A stretch of 53,796 bases of DNA, taken from positions 1 to 53,796 of the forward strand of contig LVCQ01000004.1 in assembly GCA_001644975.1 (NCBI GenBank), given 5' to 3'. This DNA comes from Piscirickettsiaceae bacterium NZ-RLO1. GTDB lineage: Bacteria > Pseudomonadota > Gammaproteobacteria > Piscirickettsiales > Piscirickettsiaceae. This document shows, one piece after another, positions 29,643-40,612 of the stretch. The translations under genes were made by a program, and so were the position numbers. The notes under the pieces were generated by a model that was not told the DNA's origin, searched no databases, and worked only from the letters and a program-made list of their open reading frames with translations. How positions within the stretch are numbered: position 1 is the first letter of the stretch; each line of letters opens with the position of its first letter.

Positions 29643-29834
29643 ATGAACACTGCCAGCAAGCACTCGAAACTTCGTACAGCCTCTCAAGCAACAGCTCAAA
29701 CTCAAGCTCAAGCGAATAACTACAGCCACTTTAATAAAAATAAGCAACACACTGATTATTCAATCAGTTGCAAAAAAATATTACACCTCGAAGGCTTAGT
29801 AATAGACAATGGCTTTATCTTGAGCAACAATTAA
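29643..29834 (+). CDS. uncharacterised 63-residue protein
   Basis: I do not recognise it. AAGGAT lies about 8 bases before the ATG, which argues that it is translated. The N-terminal half is low-complexity (Ala, Gln, Thr, Ser); the last 22 residues are more structured-looking (ISCKKILHLEGLVIDNG). That end has a faint resemblance to the HemP haemin-uptake family, too weak to use. It ends ten bases before the bioA operator, on the same strand. Confidence 0.4.
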   Translation: MNTASKHSKLRTASQATAQTQAQANNYSHFNKNKQHTDYSISCKKILHLEGLVIDNGFILSNN

Positions 29835-29844
29835 TAATTAACTG

Positions 29845-29877
29845 CTGTCAACCTCTAAACCCAGCAAAGTTTGACAG
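29845..29877 (+). promoter_or_regulatory. candidate BirA (biotin repressor) operator
   Basis: CTGTCAACC, a 15-base spacer, then GTTTGACAG. The arms are an 8-of-9 inverted repeat and resemble the known BirA half-sites (TTGTAAACC and GGTTTACAA) at 7 and 6 of 9 positions, with about the spacing known for that operator. It lies 73 bases before bioA and overlaps the -35 box of the predicted promoter, as expected for repression by biotinyl-AMP-loaded BirA. Confidence 0.7.
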
Positions 29878-29899
29878 GCATGATACACCACTCTACAGT
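29871..29899 (+). promoter_or_regulatory. predicted bioA promoter
   Basis: Consensus TTGACA at 29871-29876, a 17-base spacer and TACAGT (4 of 6) at 29894-29899. The -35 box is inside the right arm of the BirA-like operator. The leader to the bioA start would be about 45 bases. Confidence 0.6.
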
Positions 29900-29949
29900 C
29901 TAGCTTTATGAAAAGATAATAAAGATAGATAAAAACGAGTTACTGTATT

Positions 29950-31263
29950 ATGTCTTTAGTCACACGTGATTTAAAACATATCTGGCATCCCTGCTCACAA
30001 ATGAAGGACTATGAAACCTTCTCCCCTCTTGAAGTCATCAAGGCGCAAGGCTGCTATTTAACCCTGGCTGATGGTAGAAAAATAATAGACGTTATTTCAA
30101 GCTGGTGGTGCAAATCTTTTGGCCATAACCATCCTTACTTAACACAGGCGCTCAAGCAACAACTTGAGAAATTCGAGCATGTGATTCTTGCCAATACCAC
30201 CAATCATACTATCGTAGCGCTTTCAGAAACTTTGGCAAAACTACAACCTGGCCTCGACAAGGTCATGTATGCCAGCGACGGTTCCTGTGCTGTTGAGATT
30301 GCCATGAAAATGAGCTTACACAGTCGTGTAATTACTGGCCAAACCGAACAAAAATACTTTGCAGCTCTGAAAAATGGCTACCATGGTGAAACCCTGGCAA
30401 CCTTATCTGTCAGTGATTTAGGTCTTTATAAAGCCCCTTATCAATCTGCCTGTCTAAATAACATCACCTTTATTGACGTCCCTTATGTCAGTGGTCCGAA
30501 TGATCCGTTATGGCATGATAGTGCTACGCATTGGCAGTCTACTCAAGTTCAGTTAGAGCATATTAAACACCAATTAACCGCTATCCTCGTAGAACCGATC
30601 GCTCAAGGGGCAGGAGGGATGCTAGTTTACAGTGCCGACTTTCTAAAACGCCTGGCCCATTGGTGTAAAACACATGACATTCATCTAATTGCTGATGAGA
30701 TCATGACCGGCTTAGGACGCACTGGTCGCCCTCTCGCCTGCCAACACGCAGACATTACTCCTGATTTTATTTGTTTATCTAAAGGTTTAACTGGTGGCTA
30801 CTTACCGATGAGTGCTGTACTGACCAGTAATAACATCTATCAGCTGTTCTATGATGATTATGAAACCGGCAAAGCCTTTATGCATTCACATACCCACTCA
30901 GGCAATGCCTTAGCCGCAGCGGTTGCGCTTGCCACTCAAGAACTTTTAAATACCCCTGGCTTTTATCAAGAGATCCAAGAAAAAGGCCAATATATGTATC
31001 AATTACTTAAAAATATTGCCGAGCAAACCGGCAAGCTGAAAAATCTGCGCAATATCGGCATGATTGCCGCCGCAGATTTAGTCGTGCCCAATAATGATAA
31101 AACACGCTGGGGTTATTTGATTTATCAACAAGCAATTCAACACGGAGCACTATTAAGGCCCTTAGGCAATAGCTTGTATTGGCTGCCACCTTTAACCATC
31201 ACAAAAGCCGAATTAAAAAAAATCGCTTCAATTACAGCCTTAGCCATTGAAACGATTTTATAG
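29950..31263 (+). CDS. bioA: adenosylmethionine-8-amino-7-oxononanoate aminotransferase
   Basis: A 437-residue fold-type I PLP aminotransferase that makes 7,8-diaminopelargonate, using S-adenosylmethionine as amino donor, in biotin synthesis. Family hallmarks are IWHPCSQMKDY at the N-terminus, DVISSWWCKSFGHNHP, YHGETLATLSVSD, DEIMTGLGRTG and the PLP lysine K278 in LSKGLTGGY. It is not next to bioB, bioF, bioC or bioD, as in several bacteria where bioA stands apart. It converges with gyrB. Confidence 0.96.
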   Translation: MSLVTRDLKHIWHPCSQMKDYETFSPLEVIKAQGCYLTLADGRKIIDVISSWWCKSFGHNHPYLTQALKQQLEKFEHVILANTTNHTIVALSETLAKLQPGLDKVMYASDGSCAVEIAMKMSLHSRVITGQTEQKYFAALKNGYHGETLATLSVSDLGLYKAPYQSACLNNITFIDVPYVSGPNDPLWHDSATHWQSTQVQLEHIKHQLTAILVEPIAQGAGGMLVYSADFLKRLAHWCKTHDIHLIADEIMTGLGRTGRPLACQHADITPDFICLSKGLTGGYLPMSAVLTSNNIYQLFYDDYETGKAFMHSHTHSGNALAAAVALATQELLNTPGFYQEIQEKGQYMYQLLKNIAEQTGKLKNLRNIGMIAAADLVVPNNDKTRWGYLIYQQAIQHGALLRPLGNSLYWLPPLTITKAELKKIASITALAIETIL

Positions 31264-31300
31264 TTATAAATTTTTTCAATTTAATGTTTAATTTTAGAAA

Positions 31301-33727
<2,427 letters not shown>

Positions 33728-33742
33728 CTAAGCATTGGGTCA

Positions 33743-34840
33743 TTATACCACTTCTTTAATAGATCCGTGTTCCACGTGAAACTGTTTTAAGTCGAGATGT
33801 TTATCCTGAATATACGCTGCAATCGGCGATTTTTTTTCAATCCCAGTAATAAACACTTGCCCACCTAAATCACATAATAAACTTAATACGCGCAATAAAT
33901 TATCTTGATCTAATTCTGCCACCAAATCATCAAACAAATAGATCGCTTGTCGCCCGGTAAGGTGCAGCAAGGTCTGCCCTTGTGCTAACCTCAAGGCATA
34001 GACCAGTAGCTTTTGCTGTCCGCGCGATAATATTTTCGCCACATCTTGCCCTTGGGTACGCAAACGAATATCAGCACGCTGTAATCCTACATAGGTATAG
34101 CCCCGCCGAAAATCGCTGTCCAAGCTCGCCGCTAACTGTTCCTTTAAACCCTTACTTTCATCCCAACCTGCATAATATTCTAAATCAAACTCCCAGTTTT
34201 CGAAAAATAACGCCAATATTGCCAAACAGGACTCTTTGAGAGTTAAAAAATAATATTTTCTTTCTTTATTAACAATCTCGGCATATTGACAGAGAAATTC
34301 ATCAAAAAAAAATAATTCTTTTCCTTTTTTTCCTGATTTAATTAAGCTATTCCTCTGCTGTAAAGCTTGATTATAGCGCTGCCAAGCCTCAGAAAAAGGT
34401 TCACGTTTCACGTGAAACACTCCCCAATCTAAATAGCGACGCCGTATCGATGGCCCATCTGTAATTAAGCCGCCGCTTTCAGGATGTATCACCTGTACAG
34501 GAAAATAACAAACGAAGTCAGCACTTGAAGTAAGCTTTTCACCTTGCCAATAAAACTGCTGGCGTTTCATGCCCTGCTCACGATAAATCAAACTCTGATG
34601 ACTTATTTCCTGATCACCGCAATTGGCTTGAAGGCGATAAAACCTCTGTTCGCTTTGCAACATCTGGCGCCAACCTGAAGAACGAAAGGAACGGCCTAAG
34701 CCAAACAAACCAATCGCTTCTAAAAAATTTGACTTACCGCTGCCATTTTGACCAAATAAATAATTAAATGAAGAGGATAAACTAATATCAACAGGGCTTA
34801 AATTTCTAAAATTATCAACTTGCAGCCCTTTAATAATCAC
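33743..34840 (-). CDS. recF: DNA replication and repair protein RecF
   Basis: A 365-residue SMC-like ATPase that loads RecA at gaps with RecO and RecR. Walker A is GQNGSGKSNFLEA near residue 32, the ABC signature is LSRGQQKLLVYALRLAQ, and Walker B IYLFDDLVAELD follows. It starts with GTG, 34 bases after dnaN. Two parS-like palindromes lie inside its coding sequence. Confidence 0.96.
   Translation of the reverse strand: MIIKGLQVDNFRNLSPVDISLSSSFNYLFGQNGSGKSNFLEAIGLFGLGRSFRSSGWRQMLQSEQRFYRLQANCGDQEISHQSLIYREQGMKRQQFYWQGEKLTSSADFVCYFPVQVIHPESGGLITDGPSIRRRYLDWGVFHVKREPFSEAWQRYNQALQQRNSLIKSGKKGKELFFFDEFLCQYAEIVNKERKYYFLTLKESCLAILALFFENWEFDLEYYAGWDESKGLKEQLAASLDSDFRRGYTYVGLQRADIRLRTQGQDVAKILSRGQQKLLVYALRLAQGQTLLHLTGRQAIYLFDDLVAELDQDNLLRVLSLLCDLGGQVFITGIEKKSPIAAYIQDKHLDLKQFHVEHGSIKEVV
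33769..33782. promoter_or_regulatory. parS-like site 1 (one mismatch)
   Basis: GTTCCACGTGAAAC, 13 of 14 positions of the chromosomal parS palindrome GTTTCACGTGAAAC, near the 3' end of recF. Chromosomal ParB binds such sites close to the origin; this one is about 4 kb from the predicted oriC. Confidence 0.7.
34405..34418. promoter_or_regulatory. parS-like site 2 (perfect)
   Basis: An exact 14-bp palindrome GTTTCACGTGAAAC inside recF, identical to the core of the conserved bacterial parS. It encodes VFHVK in the recF frame. Together with parA and parB in the same window this is probably a nucleation site for ParB. Confidence 0.88.
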
Positions 34841-34874
34841 CCGCTAATACTCATCTTGTTAAAATATAGTTTAA

Positions 34875-35981
34875 CTAAAGACGCATCGGCATAACAACAT
34901 AGCAGGCATCAGCATCAGCTGATTCTTGAATAAGTACACTTGCAGTCGCATCCTTGAGTAACAAGCGCACCGGCCCTGGACTTAACACGCTGAGAATATC
35001 TTGCAAATACGATGCATTAAAGCCAATTTCTAAAGGTCTCCCCTCGTAACTGACTTCAAGATAATCTTCGGCTTCTTCTTGCTCTGGGTTATTCGCCCCC
35101 ATTTTTAGCGTATTCGTACTTAATTCCATCCGTACACCGCGGTATTTTTCATTAGATAAAATCACCACACGAACAAGAGCTTGCTTTAATGCGTCTCGAT
35201 CAACCAATACGAGTTGATCATTACTTTCAGGAATCACTCGACGATAGTCAGGAAATTTTCCTTCAATTAATTTAGATGAGAAAGTAAATTCGTCTGTAAA
35301 TACACGCAAATGATTTTCTGTTAGAGTCAACTCAATCTCGCTCTGCAAGTTTAATAAACGAGTAAGTTCTTGCACTCCCTTACGTGGTAAAATAACTTGT
35401 TTTTTATCAGATACTTGAACACTCATAGGCACAGATGCTAAGGCAATTCGATGCCCATCCGTCGCCACAGCTCGCAAAATATTATTGTCTGCCTCAAGCA
35501 ACATACCATTTAAATAATGACGAACATCCTGCTGAGCCATAGAAAAGGCGACACGCTCAAATAAATACTTTAAGTTTTCCTGACTCAAAGCCAAACCAGT
35601 CCCATGACTTACTGAATCAAGCACAGGAAACTCATGTGCGGCCAATGATGATAAGCTAAAACGACTACGTTCTGCGCTTAATGTCACCCGCTCACCTTCA
35701 ACATGAAATTCAATTAATATATCTTCAGCAATATTTTTAACAATATCGACTACTTTTTTTGCCGGCAATGTAAATTGGCCCAGCTCATCACCACCACCAA
35801 AGCCAGCCTGCACACGAGCAATTAACTCTATCTCTAAATCACTTGCAGTTAACTGTAAGCGATCCGCCTGAATATCAAATAAAATATGGCTTAATATAGG
35901 CAAAGTATGACGTCGCTCGACAACACCTGCTAACATTTGTAAAGGCTTTAATAAGGCATCCCGCTGTACCGTAAATTTCAT
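34875..35981 (-). CDS. dnaN: DNA polymerase III beta sliding clamp
   Basis: A 368-residue clamp of three repeated domains that rings DNA and tethers polymerase III. The N-terminal MKFTVQRDALLKPL and C-terminal CYVVMPMRL match the family closely, as does MPLTVQ-like spacing of the partner-binding cleft residues. GGGGA precedes the ATG. It follows dnaA by 24 bases in the classic dnaA-dnaN-recF-gyrB operon. Confidence 0.97.
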   Translation of the reverse strand: MKFTVQRDALLKPLQMLAGVVERRHTLPILSHILFDIQADRLQLTASDLEIELIARVQAGFGGGDELGQFTLPAKKVVDIVKNIAEDILIEFHVEGERVTLSAERSRFSLSSLAAHEFPVLDSVSHGTGLALSQENLKYLFERVAFSMAQQDVRHYLNGMLLEADNNILRAVATDGHRIALASVPMSVQVSDKKQVILPRKGVQELTRLLNLQSEIELTLTENHLRVFTDEFTFSSKLIEGKFPDYRRVIPESNDQLVLVDRDALKQALVRVVILSNEKYRGVRMELSTNTLKMGANNPEQEEAEDYLEVSYEGRPLEIGFNASYLQDILSVLSPGPVRLLLKDATASVLIQESADADACYVVMPMRL

Positions 35982-36005
35982 AATTTTCCCCGATTATTTT
36001 ATTTT

Positions 36006-37532
36006 CTATGACGATAATATTCGTAATAAACTGACATAATCTTCGCGAATATCGGCCTGATCTTCTTTTAATTCTGCAATTTTTCGACAGGCGTGCAATA
36101 CTGTAGTATGGTCTCGCCCACCAAAATGATCACCAATTTCAGGCAAGCTATGATTGGTTAACTCTTTGGCCAGAGCCATAGCAATCTGACGTGGTCTTGC
36201 AACAGAACGACTGCGACGTTTTGACAATAAGTCATTAATTTTAATTTTATAATAATCTGCCACTGTTTTTTGAATATTTTCAATCGTCACTAACTTTTCT
36301 TGCAAAGCTAATAAATCTTTTAATGCTTCTTGGACAAACTCTAGGGTAATATCGTGACCAGTAAAACGGGAATGAGCAATTACTCTTTTTAAAGCACCTT
36401 CTAACTCACGGACATTTGAGTTCACTCGCTTAGCAATAAAAAATGCGACCTCAGCAGGTAAATGAATATTGACTTGTTCTGCTTTAGTCATCAAAATTGC
36501 CACCCGAGTTTCTAATTCAGGCGGCTCTATCGCCACCGTTAACCCCCAACCAAAGCGTGACTTTAAGCGCTCTTCAAGACCATTTAACTCCTTTGGGTAA
36601 CGATCACAGGTTAAAATAATTTGCTGTTGGCCTTCTAACAGTGAATTAAATGTATAAAAAAACTCTTCTTGTGAACGCTCTTTGCCTGCAAAAAACTGGA
36701 TGTCATCAATTAACAAGGCATCAACAGAGCGATAATAATTTTTAAATTCATCAATTGCATTATTTTGTAACGCTTTTACCATATCACCGACAAAGCGCTC
36801 TGAATGCAAATAAACGACATTGGCATTGCGGTTATGCTGCTGAATTAAGTTGCCTACTGCATGCATTAGATGGGTTTTTCCCAAGCCAACACCACCATAT
36901 AAAAACAATGGATTATAAGCACTGCCAGGATTTTCAGCCACCTGCGTTGCAGCTGCCCGAGCTAATTGATTTGACTTACCTTCAACAAAACTCTCAAAAG
37001 TAAAGCTCGTATTTAAGTTATTAACAGGATGTTCAACAATTGTTTTTTTATTTAAATTGCCAGATCGCAGATTTCCAGGCTTTTCTTTATTTTTATTAAA
37101 ATTATGTGCATAACTTAGATTAACCTGTGCATTACTAGGTGACTTATCCACAGACCGCGAGTAATCCTGACTATTCTCTACAGATAAACGGCTATATTGA
37201 CTATGGTGATTTTGAGCAACTTGACCCGTTACCGAACCCGTATTCAAGGTATTTAGAGCATTTACCGCAACTGGTTTTGCTGCAGTTTCAACAATAACAT
37301 TAAAACCAGGATCACTGGAAACTTCATACACAACATCTTGAATTAAAGAAAGAAAGCGCTGTTTCACCCAGTCCATAACAAAACGGTTAGGTGCTGCTAA
37401 TACCAATGTTTGTCCTGATTTAACATCAGCCTTTAATGGCCTTACCCACATATTATAATCTGAAGAAGAAAGCTCTTCAGCCAATCGAGCTGCACATTGA
37501 GCCCATAAAGACGTATCTACAACACTGTTCAT
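36006..37532 (-). CDS. dnaA: replication initiator DnaA
   Basis: A 508-residue AAA+ initiator. Domain I (1-90) binds DnaB and DiaA-like partners; domain II is a long Asn/Ser-rich linker (about 90-185), some 40 residues longer than in E. coli; domain III carries Walker [10 protein letters not shown] with K219 and Walker [13 protein letters not shown]; domain IV has the DNA-binding signature [16 protein letters not shown] perfect DnaA box (TTATCCACA, 37144-37152) lies inside domain II coding sequence. The predicted promoter side carries several DnaA boxes, so autoregulation is expected. Confidence 0.97.
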   Translation of the reverse strand: MNSVVDTSLWAQCAARLAEELSSSDYNMWVRPLKADVKSGQTLVLAAPNRFVMDWVKQRFLSLIQDVVYEVSSDPGFNVIVETAAKPVAVNALNTLNTGSVTGQVAQNHHSQYSRLSVENSQDYSRSVDKSPSNAQVNLSYAHNFNKNKEKPGNLRSGNLNKKTIVEHPVNNLNTSFTFESFVEGKSNQLARAAATQVAENPGSAYNPLFLYGGVGLGKTHLMHAVGNLIQQHNRNANVVYLHSERFVGDMVKALQNNAIDEFKNYYRSVDALLIDDIQFFAGKERSQEEFFYTFNSLLEGQQQIILTCDRYPKELNGLEERLKSRFGWGLTVAIEPPELETRVAILMTKAEQVNIHLPAEVAFFIAKRVNSNVRELEGALKRVIAHSRFTGHDITLEFVQEALKDLLALQEKLVTIENIQKTVADYYKIKINDLLSKRRSRSVARPRQIAMALAKELTNHSLPEIGDHFGGRDHTTVLHACRKIAELKEDQADIREDYVSLLRILSS

Positions 37533-38085
37533 ATAGTTATCTTATTTATATTGTGCTTGCAAAACAAAATTATACACACCCAGTTATCCACACTCATGAC
37601 CGTGCGACCTATCATACACAATAGATAGAATCGAGGAAATAGGTAAAGCTGTGGATAAACTGTACAAACTCCTATATTTTTTTGTGGGTAAGTTTTACTG
37701 TGTTTTTTATCCACAAAATAAACACAGTTCCCCCATTAATCCAAACACTAATTAAACACCTTATCCACAACCCTAATCCTAATATAACCCATTGTAAAAT
37801 ATAGGTTATTTAAGTTAATCCACAGAATCTTGCTGTATAATAATAAATAACTATAAGTCTAGACATATAATATATCTCTCTTATTTAATTATTAATAATC
37901 AGCAGATCAATAAATTTTTAACCGGCTCAAATCAAAACAGTGATCAACTTGTGTACTTGAATATCTAAATCTAAGAAATAAGAACTAGAATTCTAGAGTT
38001 TTTAAAACAAATTCTATAAAAATCGAAAGAGAAATGACTAAAATTCAAGAAAGCCAAATTTTAAAGGTGAGTAAAAAAGCCAGAG

Positions 38086-38116
38086 TCTGTGTATAAGTAA
38101 TAAGGTTATACACAGA
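38086..38116. repeat. head-to-head DnaA boxes as a perfect 11-bp inverted repeat
   Basis: TCTGTGTATAA and TTATACACAGA around a 9-base spacer. Both arms hold a TTATACACA-type DnaA box. It ends five bases before the -35 box of the rpmH promoter, so DnaA bound here could affect rpmH-rnpA transcription as well as origin activity. Confidence 0.8.
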
Positions 38117-38120
38117 TTCA

Positions 38121-38149
38121 TTGACATTAAAACAAAAATTGATTACCAT
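38121..38149 (+). promoter_or_regulatory. predicted rpmH promoter
   Basis: TTGACA at 38121-38126, 17-base spacer, TACCAT (4 of 6) at 38144-38149. It would give a leader of about 40 bases to rpmH. Confidence 0.65.
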
Positions 38150-38196
38150 CCTCGCTTGCTTTTAACTAAGCACTATTGATCAATAGAGGTAATCAA

Positions 38197-38331
38197 ATGA
38201 AAAGAACATTTCAGCCTAGCGTTCTAAAACGCAAGCGTACGCACGGCTTTCGTGCTCGCATGGCGACTAAAAATGGACGCCTTGTTATTAAAAGACGTCG
38301 CGCGAAAGGTCGTGCACGCCTTAGCGCCTAA
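38197..38331 (+). CDS. rpmH: 50S ribosomal protein L34
   Basis: A 44-residue, highly basic ribosomal protein. It starts [22 protein letters not shown] and ends [12 protein letters not shown], matching L34 from end to end. AGAGGT lies 9-10 bases before the ATG. First gene of the rightward rpmH-rnpA unit. Confidence 0.97.
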   Translation: MKRTFQPSVLKRKRTHGFRARMATKNGRLVIKRRRAKGRARLSA

Positions 38332-38349
38332 TTTTTGGTGACTACAAAA

Positions 38350-38703
38350 ATGCCAGCAAAGTTTTCTCGCTCATTGCGACTTCTTGATGCGAGGGACTTT
38401 GGCTTGGTATTTAAAAATCAGCGCCGTATTTCTGTTCGTGGCTTCTCCCTTTACCACGCAGCCTCAACAAATAATCATGTAGTAACTTCTCGGTTAGGAT
38501 TGGCAGTTTCAAAAAAACATGCAAAACGTGCCGTTTCTCGTAACCTAATAAAACGCTTGATTCGAGAGTCATTTCGTCAACAAAGCGATCAGCTTCCCAA
38601 GATCGATTGTGTTGTTGTTACTCGACCTGGTGTTACTAATTTATCACGCGTTGAACTGCATCAGGCCATTAAACTACTTTTTGAGCGCCTGCGATCTTTA
38701 TAG
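38350..38703 (+). CDS. rnpA: ribonuclease P protein component
   Basis: A 117-residue basic protein that works with the rnpB RNA in tRNA 5' maturation. The family core KKHAKRAVSRNLIKRLIRESFR (residues about 50-75) is intact, with LDARDFGLVF near the N-terminus. ATG 38350 has GGTGA 8 bases upstream; TTG 38335 and GTG 38338 are possible earlier starts. It follows rpmH by 18 bases. The small yidD gene commonly found next is absent. Confidence 0.93.
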   Translation: MPAKFSRSLRLLDARDFGLVFKNQRRISVRGFSLYHAASTNNHVVTSRLGLAVSKKHAKRAVSRNLIKRLIRESFRQQSDQLPKIDCVVVTRPGVTNLSRVELHQAIKLLFERLRSL

Positions 38704-38904
38704 CTTAATTGAGTAGCAATTTTGAAATATAAATTTACCTCAATCTAAATCTTATTTTAAATCGAAAACTATATTCACAGTTACAGCTTAGGTGCTATAC
38801 CTCAAGCGGAATTATGGTATTATAAGTCGTTTTTAGTGCTTGTTGTTCGCAATAAGGTTCGATATAACACACGATTTGTTAAAACTTAAGAGAGATATTT
38901 ATCA

Positions 38905-40605
38905 ATGAATGCACAACGTATACGTTGGACATTATTAGGCGTACTTGCGTTAATACTGATTTTATTATGGAGTCAGTGGCAATTGCAGTATGGCCCTAAG
39001 CCGACACCCACTCAATCTCAACAAGTAGTAAACCAAAACTCTAAGACTAACACGCGATCTGCGGATTCTAATCCAAGTAAAACAGGTAAAGCAAAAGCTG
39101 CCCAAGGGGCAATAACTACGGCCTTAACAGCAGGCAAGCACATTCAGATCTATACGGATTTATTACATTTAACTGTTGATACTGCAGGAGGTAGTATTGT
39201 TCAGGCAAATTTAGAAAATTATGCCAACGAGTTAGATTCTAAAGATAAAATCTTATTGTTTAATGATGATGCAAATCAATATTATGTAGCTCAAACCGGC
39301 ATAGAAACCTTGTCAGGCCAACAGTCTCACCAGCATGTGACTTATCAAGCCAGTGCCGAAAAATACACATTAGCACCCGGTCAACAAACATTACGTGTTG
39401 TTTTAACAGGTCAACTAACAAATGGCATTAAAGTTGAGAAGATCTATCAAATTAATCGTGGTAGCTATCAAGTTCATGTAACTACACGTTTAAGTAATCA
39501 AAGTCTTGGCGTTTGGTCAGGGCAGCTTTATTCTCAATTAGTGCGTAAAGAACAAGCTCAATCTAAAAGCTTACTCGATAGTTATACGACCTATACAGGG
39601 GCTGCTATTTCAAGCCAGCACTCGAATTACAAAAAAGTATCTTTTGCGGACATGCGTGAGCAGAGCCTTAATTTACCCACAGAAGGCGGTTGGGTGGCGA
39701 TGCTACAGCACTATTTTGTAAGTGCATGGATTCCATCAACAAAAGACCAAAATACGCTCTACAGTGCTGTAGGGGCGGATAATCGGTACATCATAGGCTT
39801 TAAAGGACCGTTGCTGACATTAAAACCCGGCCAGGTTACTGAGGAAAGTGCCAAATTATATGTTGGTCCCATAGTAGCTAAGCGTTTGGAAGCGGTTGCA
39901 CCAAATCTACAACGCACATTGGATTATGGCTGGTTTTGGTTCTTCTCAGAAGCGCTTTTTTGGGTGATGGATCATTTCTTTATGTTGTTTGGTAACTGGG
40001 GATTAGCGATTATTTTTACTACCGTAGTCGTGAAATTGATCTTTTTCCCGCTCACAGCAAAAAGTTATCGCTCTATGGCAAAGATGCGCAAGCTGCAACC
40101 AGAAATTAAGAAAATTCAAGAACGCCATAAAGATGACCGCCAAAAAGCGGGTCAGGCGGTGATGACCTTATATCGTGATAAAAAAGTAAACCCGTTAGGT
40201 GGGTGTTTACCAATGTTAATTCAGATTCCGGTGTTTATTGCATTGTACTGGATGATCATGGAAAGTGTTGAATTGCGTCATGCTCCATTTATTTTGTGGA
40301 TTCATGATTTATCTGTCAAAGATCCATTTTATATTCTACCCATTTTAATGGGAATTTCGATGTTTGTGCAGCAGCGCTTAACACCTGCGCCACCGGATCC
40401 AACACAAGCGAAAATCATGATGTTTTTGCCGGTAGTATTTACTTTCTTATTTGCACATTTTCCGGCAGGGCTTGTGCTTTACTGGATCATTAATAATACG
40501 CTGACGATCGTGCAGCAATGGTGGATGATGCGCGATGTTGATAAAGAAGACCGTGCTGTTTCAATAAAAGCTAAAGCTAAATCTAAAAGTAGCAAAAAGG
40601 CCTAA
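38905..40605 (+). CDS. yidC: membrane protein insertase YidC
   Basis: A 566-residue insertase that places proteins such as the ATP synthase c subunit into the inner membrane, alone or with SecYEG. One N-terminal membrane helix (about 7-26), a large periplasmic beta domain (about 70-340), then the conserved five-helix core: [44 protein letters not shown] and [21 protein letters not shown]. It ends with a Lys/Ser-rich tail as in other family members. The 201 bases upstream hold no gene, only AT-rich leader with a TATTATAA near 38818. Confidence 0.96.
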   Translation: MNAQRIRWTLLGVLALILILLWSQWQLQYGPKPTPTQSQQVVNQNSKTNTRSADSNPSKTGKAKAAQGAITTALTAGKHIQIYTDLLHLTVDTAGGSIVQANLENYANELDSKDKILLFNDDANQYYVAQTGIETLSGQQSHQHVTYQASAEKYTLAPGQQTLRVVLTGQLTNGIKVEKIYQINRGSYQVHVTTRLSNQSLGVWSGQLYSQLVRKEQAQSKSLLDSYTTYTGAAISSQHSNYKKVSFADMREQSLNLPTEGGWVAMLQHYFVSAWIPSTKDQNTLYSAVGADNRYIIGFKGPLLTLKPGQVTEESAKLYVGPIVAKRLEAVAPNLQRTLDYGWFWFFSEALFWVMDHFFMLFGNWGLAIIFTTVVVKLIFFPLTAKSYRSMAKMRKLQPEIKKIQERHKDDRQKAGQAVMTLYRDKKVNPLGGCLPMLIQIPVFIALYWMIMESVELRHAPFILWIHDLSVKDPFYILPILMGISMFVQQRLTPAPPDPTQAKIMMFLPVVFTFLFAHFPAGLVLYWIINNTLTIVQQWWMMRDVDKEDRAVSIKAKAKSKSSKKA

Positions 40606-40612
40606 TGCAGCG

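Larger units (their letters stand above)
37533..38196. other. oriC: predicted chromosomal origin of replication (oriC), dnaA-rpmH intergenic region
   Basis: A 664-base gene-free region. Perfect TTATCCACA boxes are at 37584, 37707 and 37761 (plus) and 37650 (minus); TTATACACA boxes at 37570 and 38106 (plus) and 38088 (minus); one-mismatch boxes at 37612, 37683 (minus) and 37816. An AT-rich stretch from about 37838 to 37916 is a candidate unwinding element. Coding strands switch here, minus to the left and plus to the right, as at a bidirectional origin. The box at 37570 overlaps a TATAAT for dnaA (37569-37574, minus). Confidence 0.85.
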
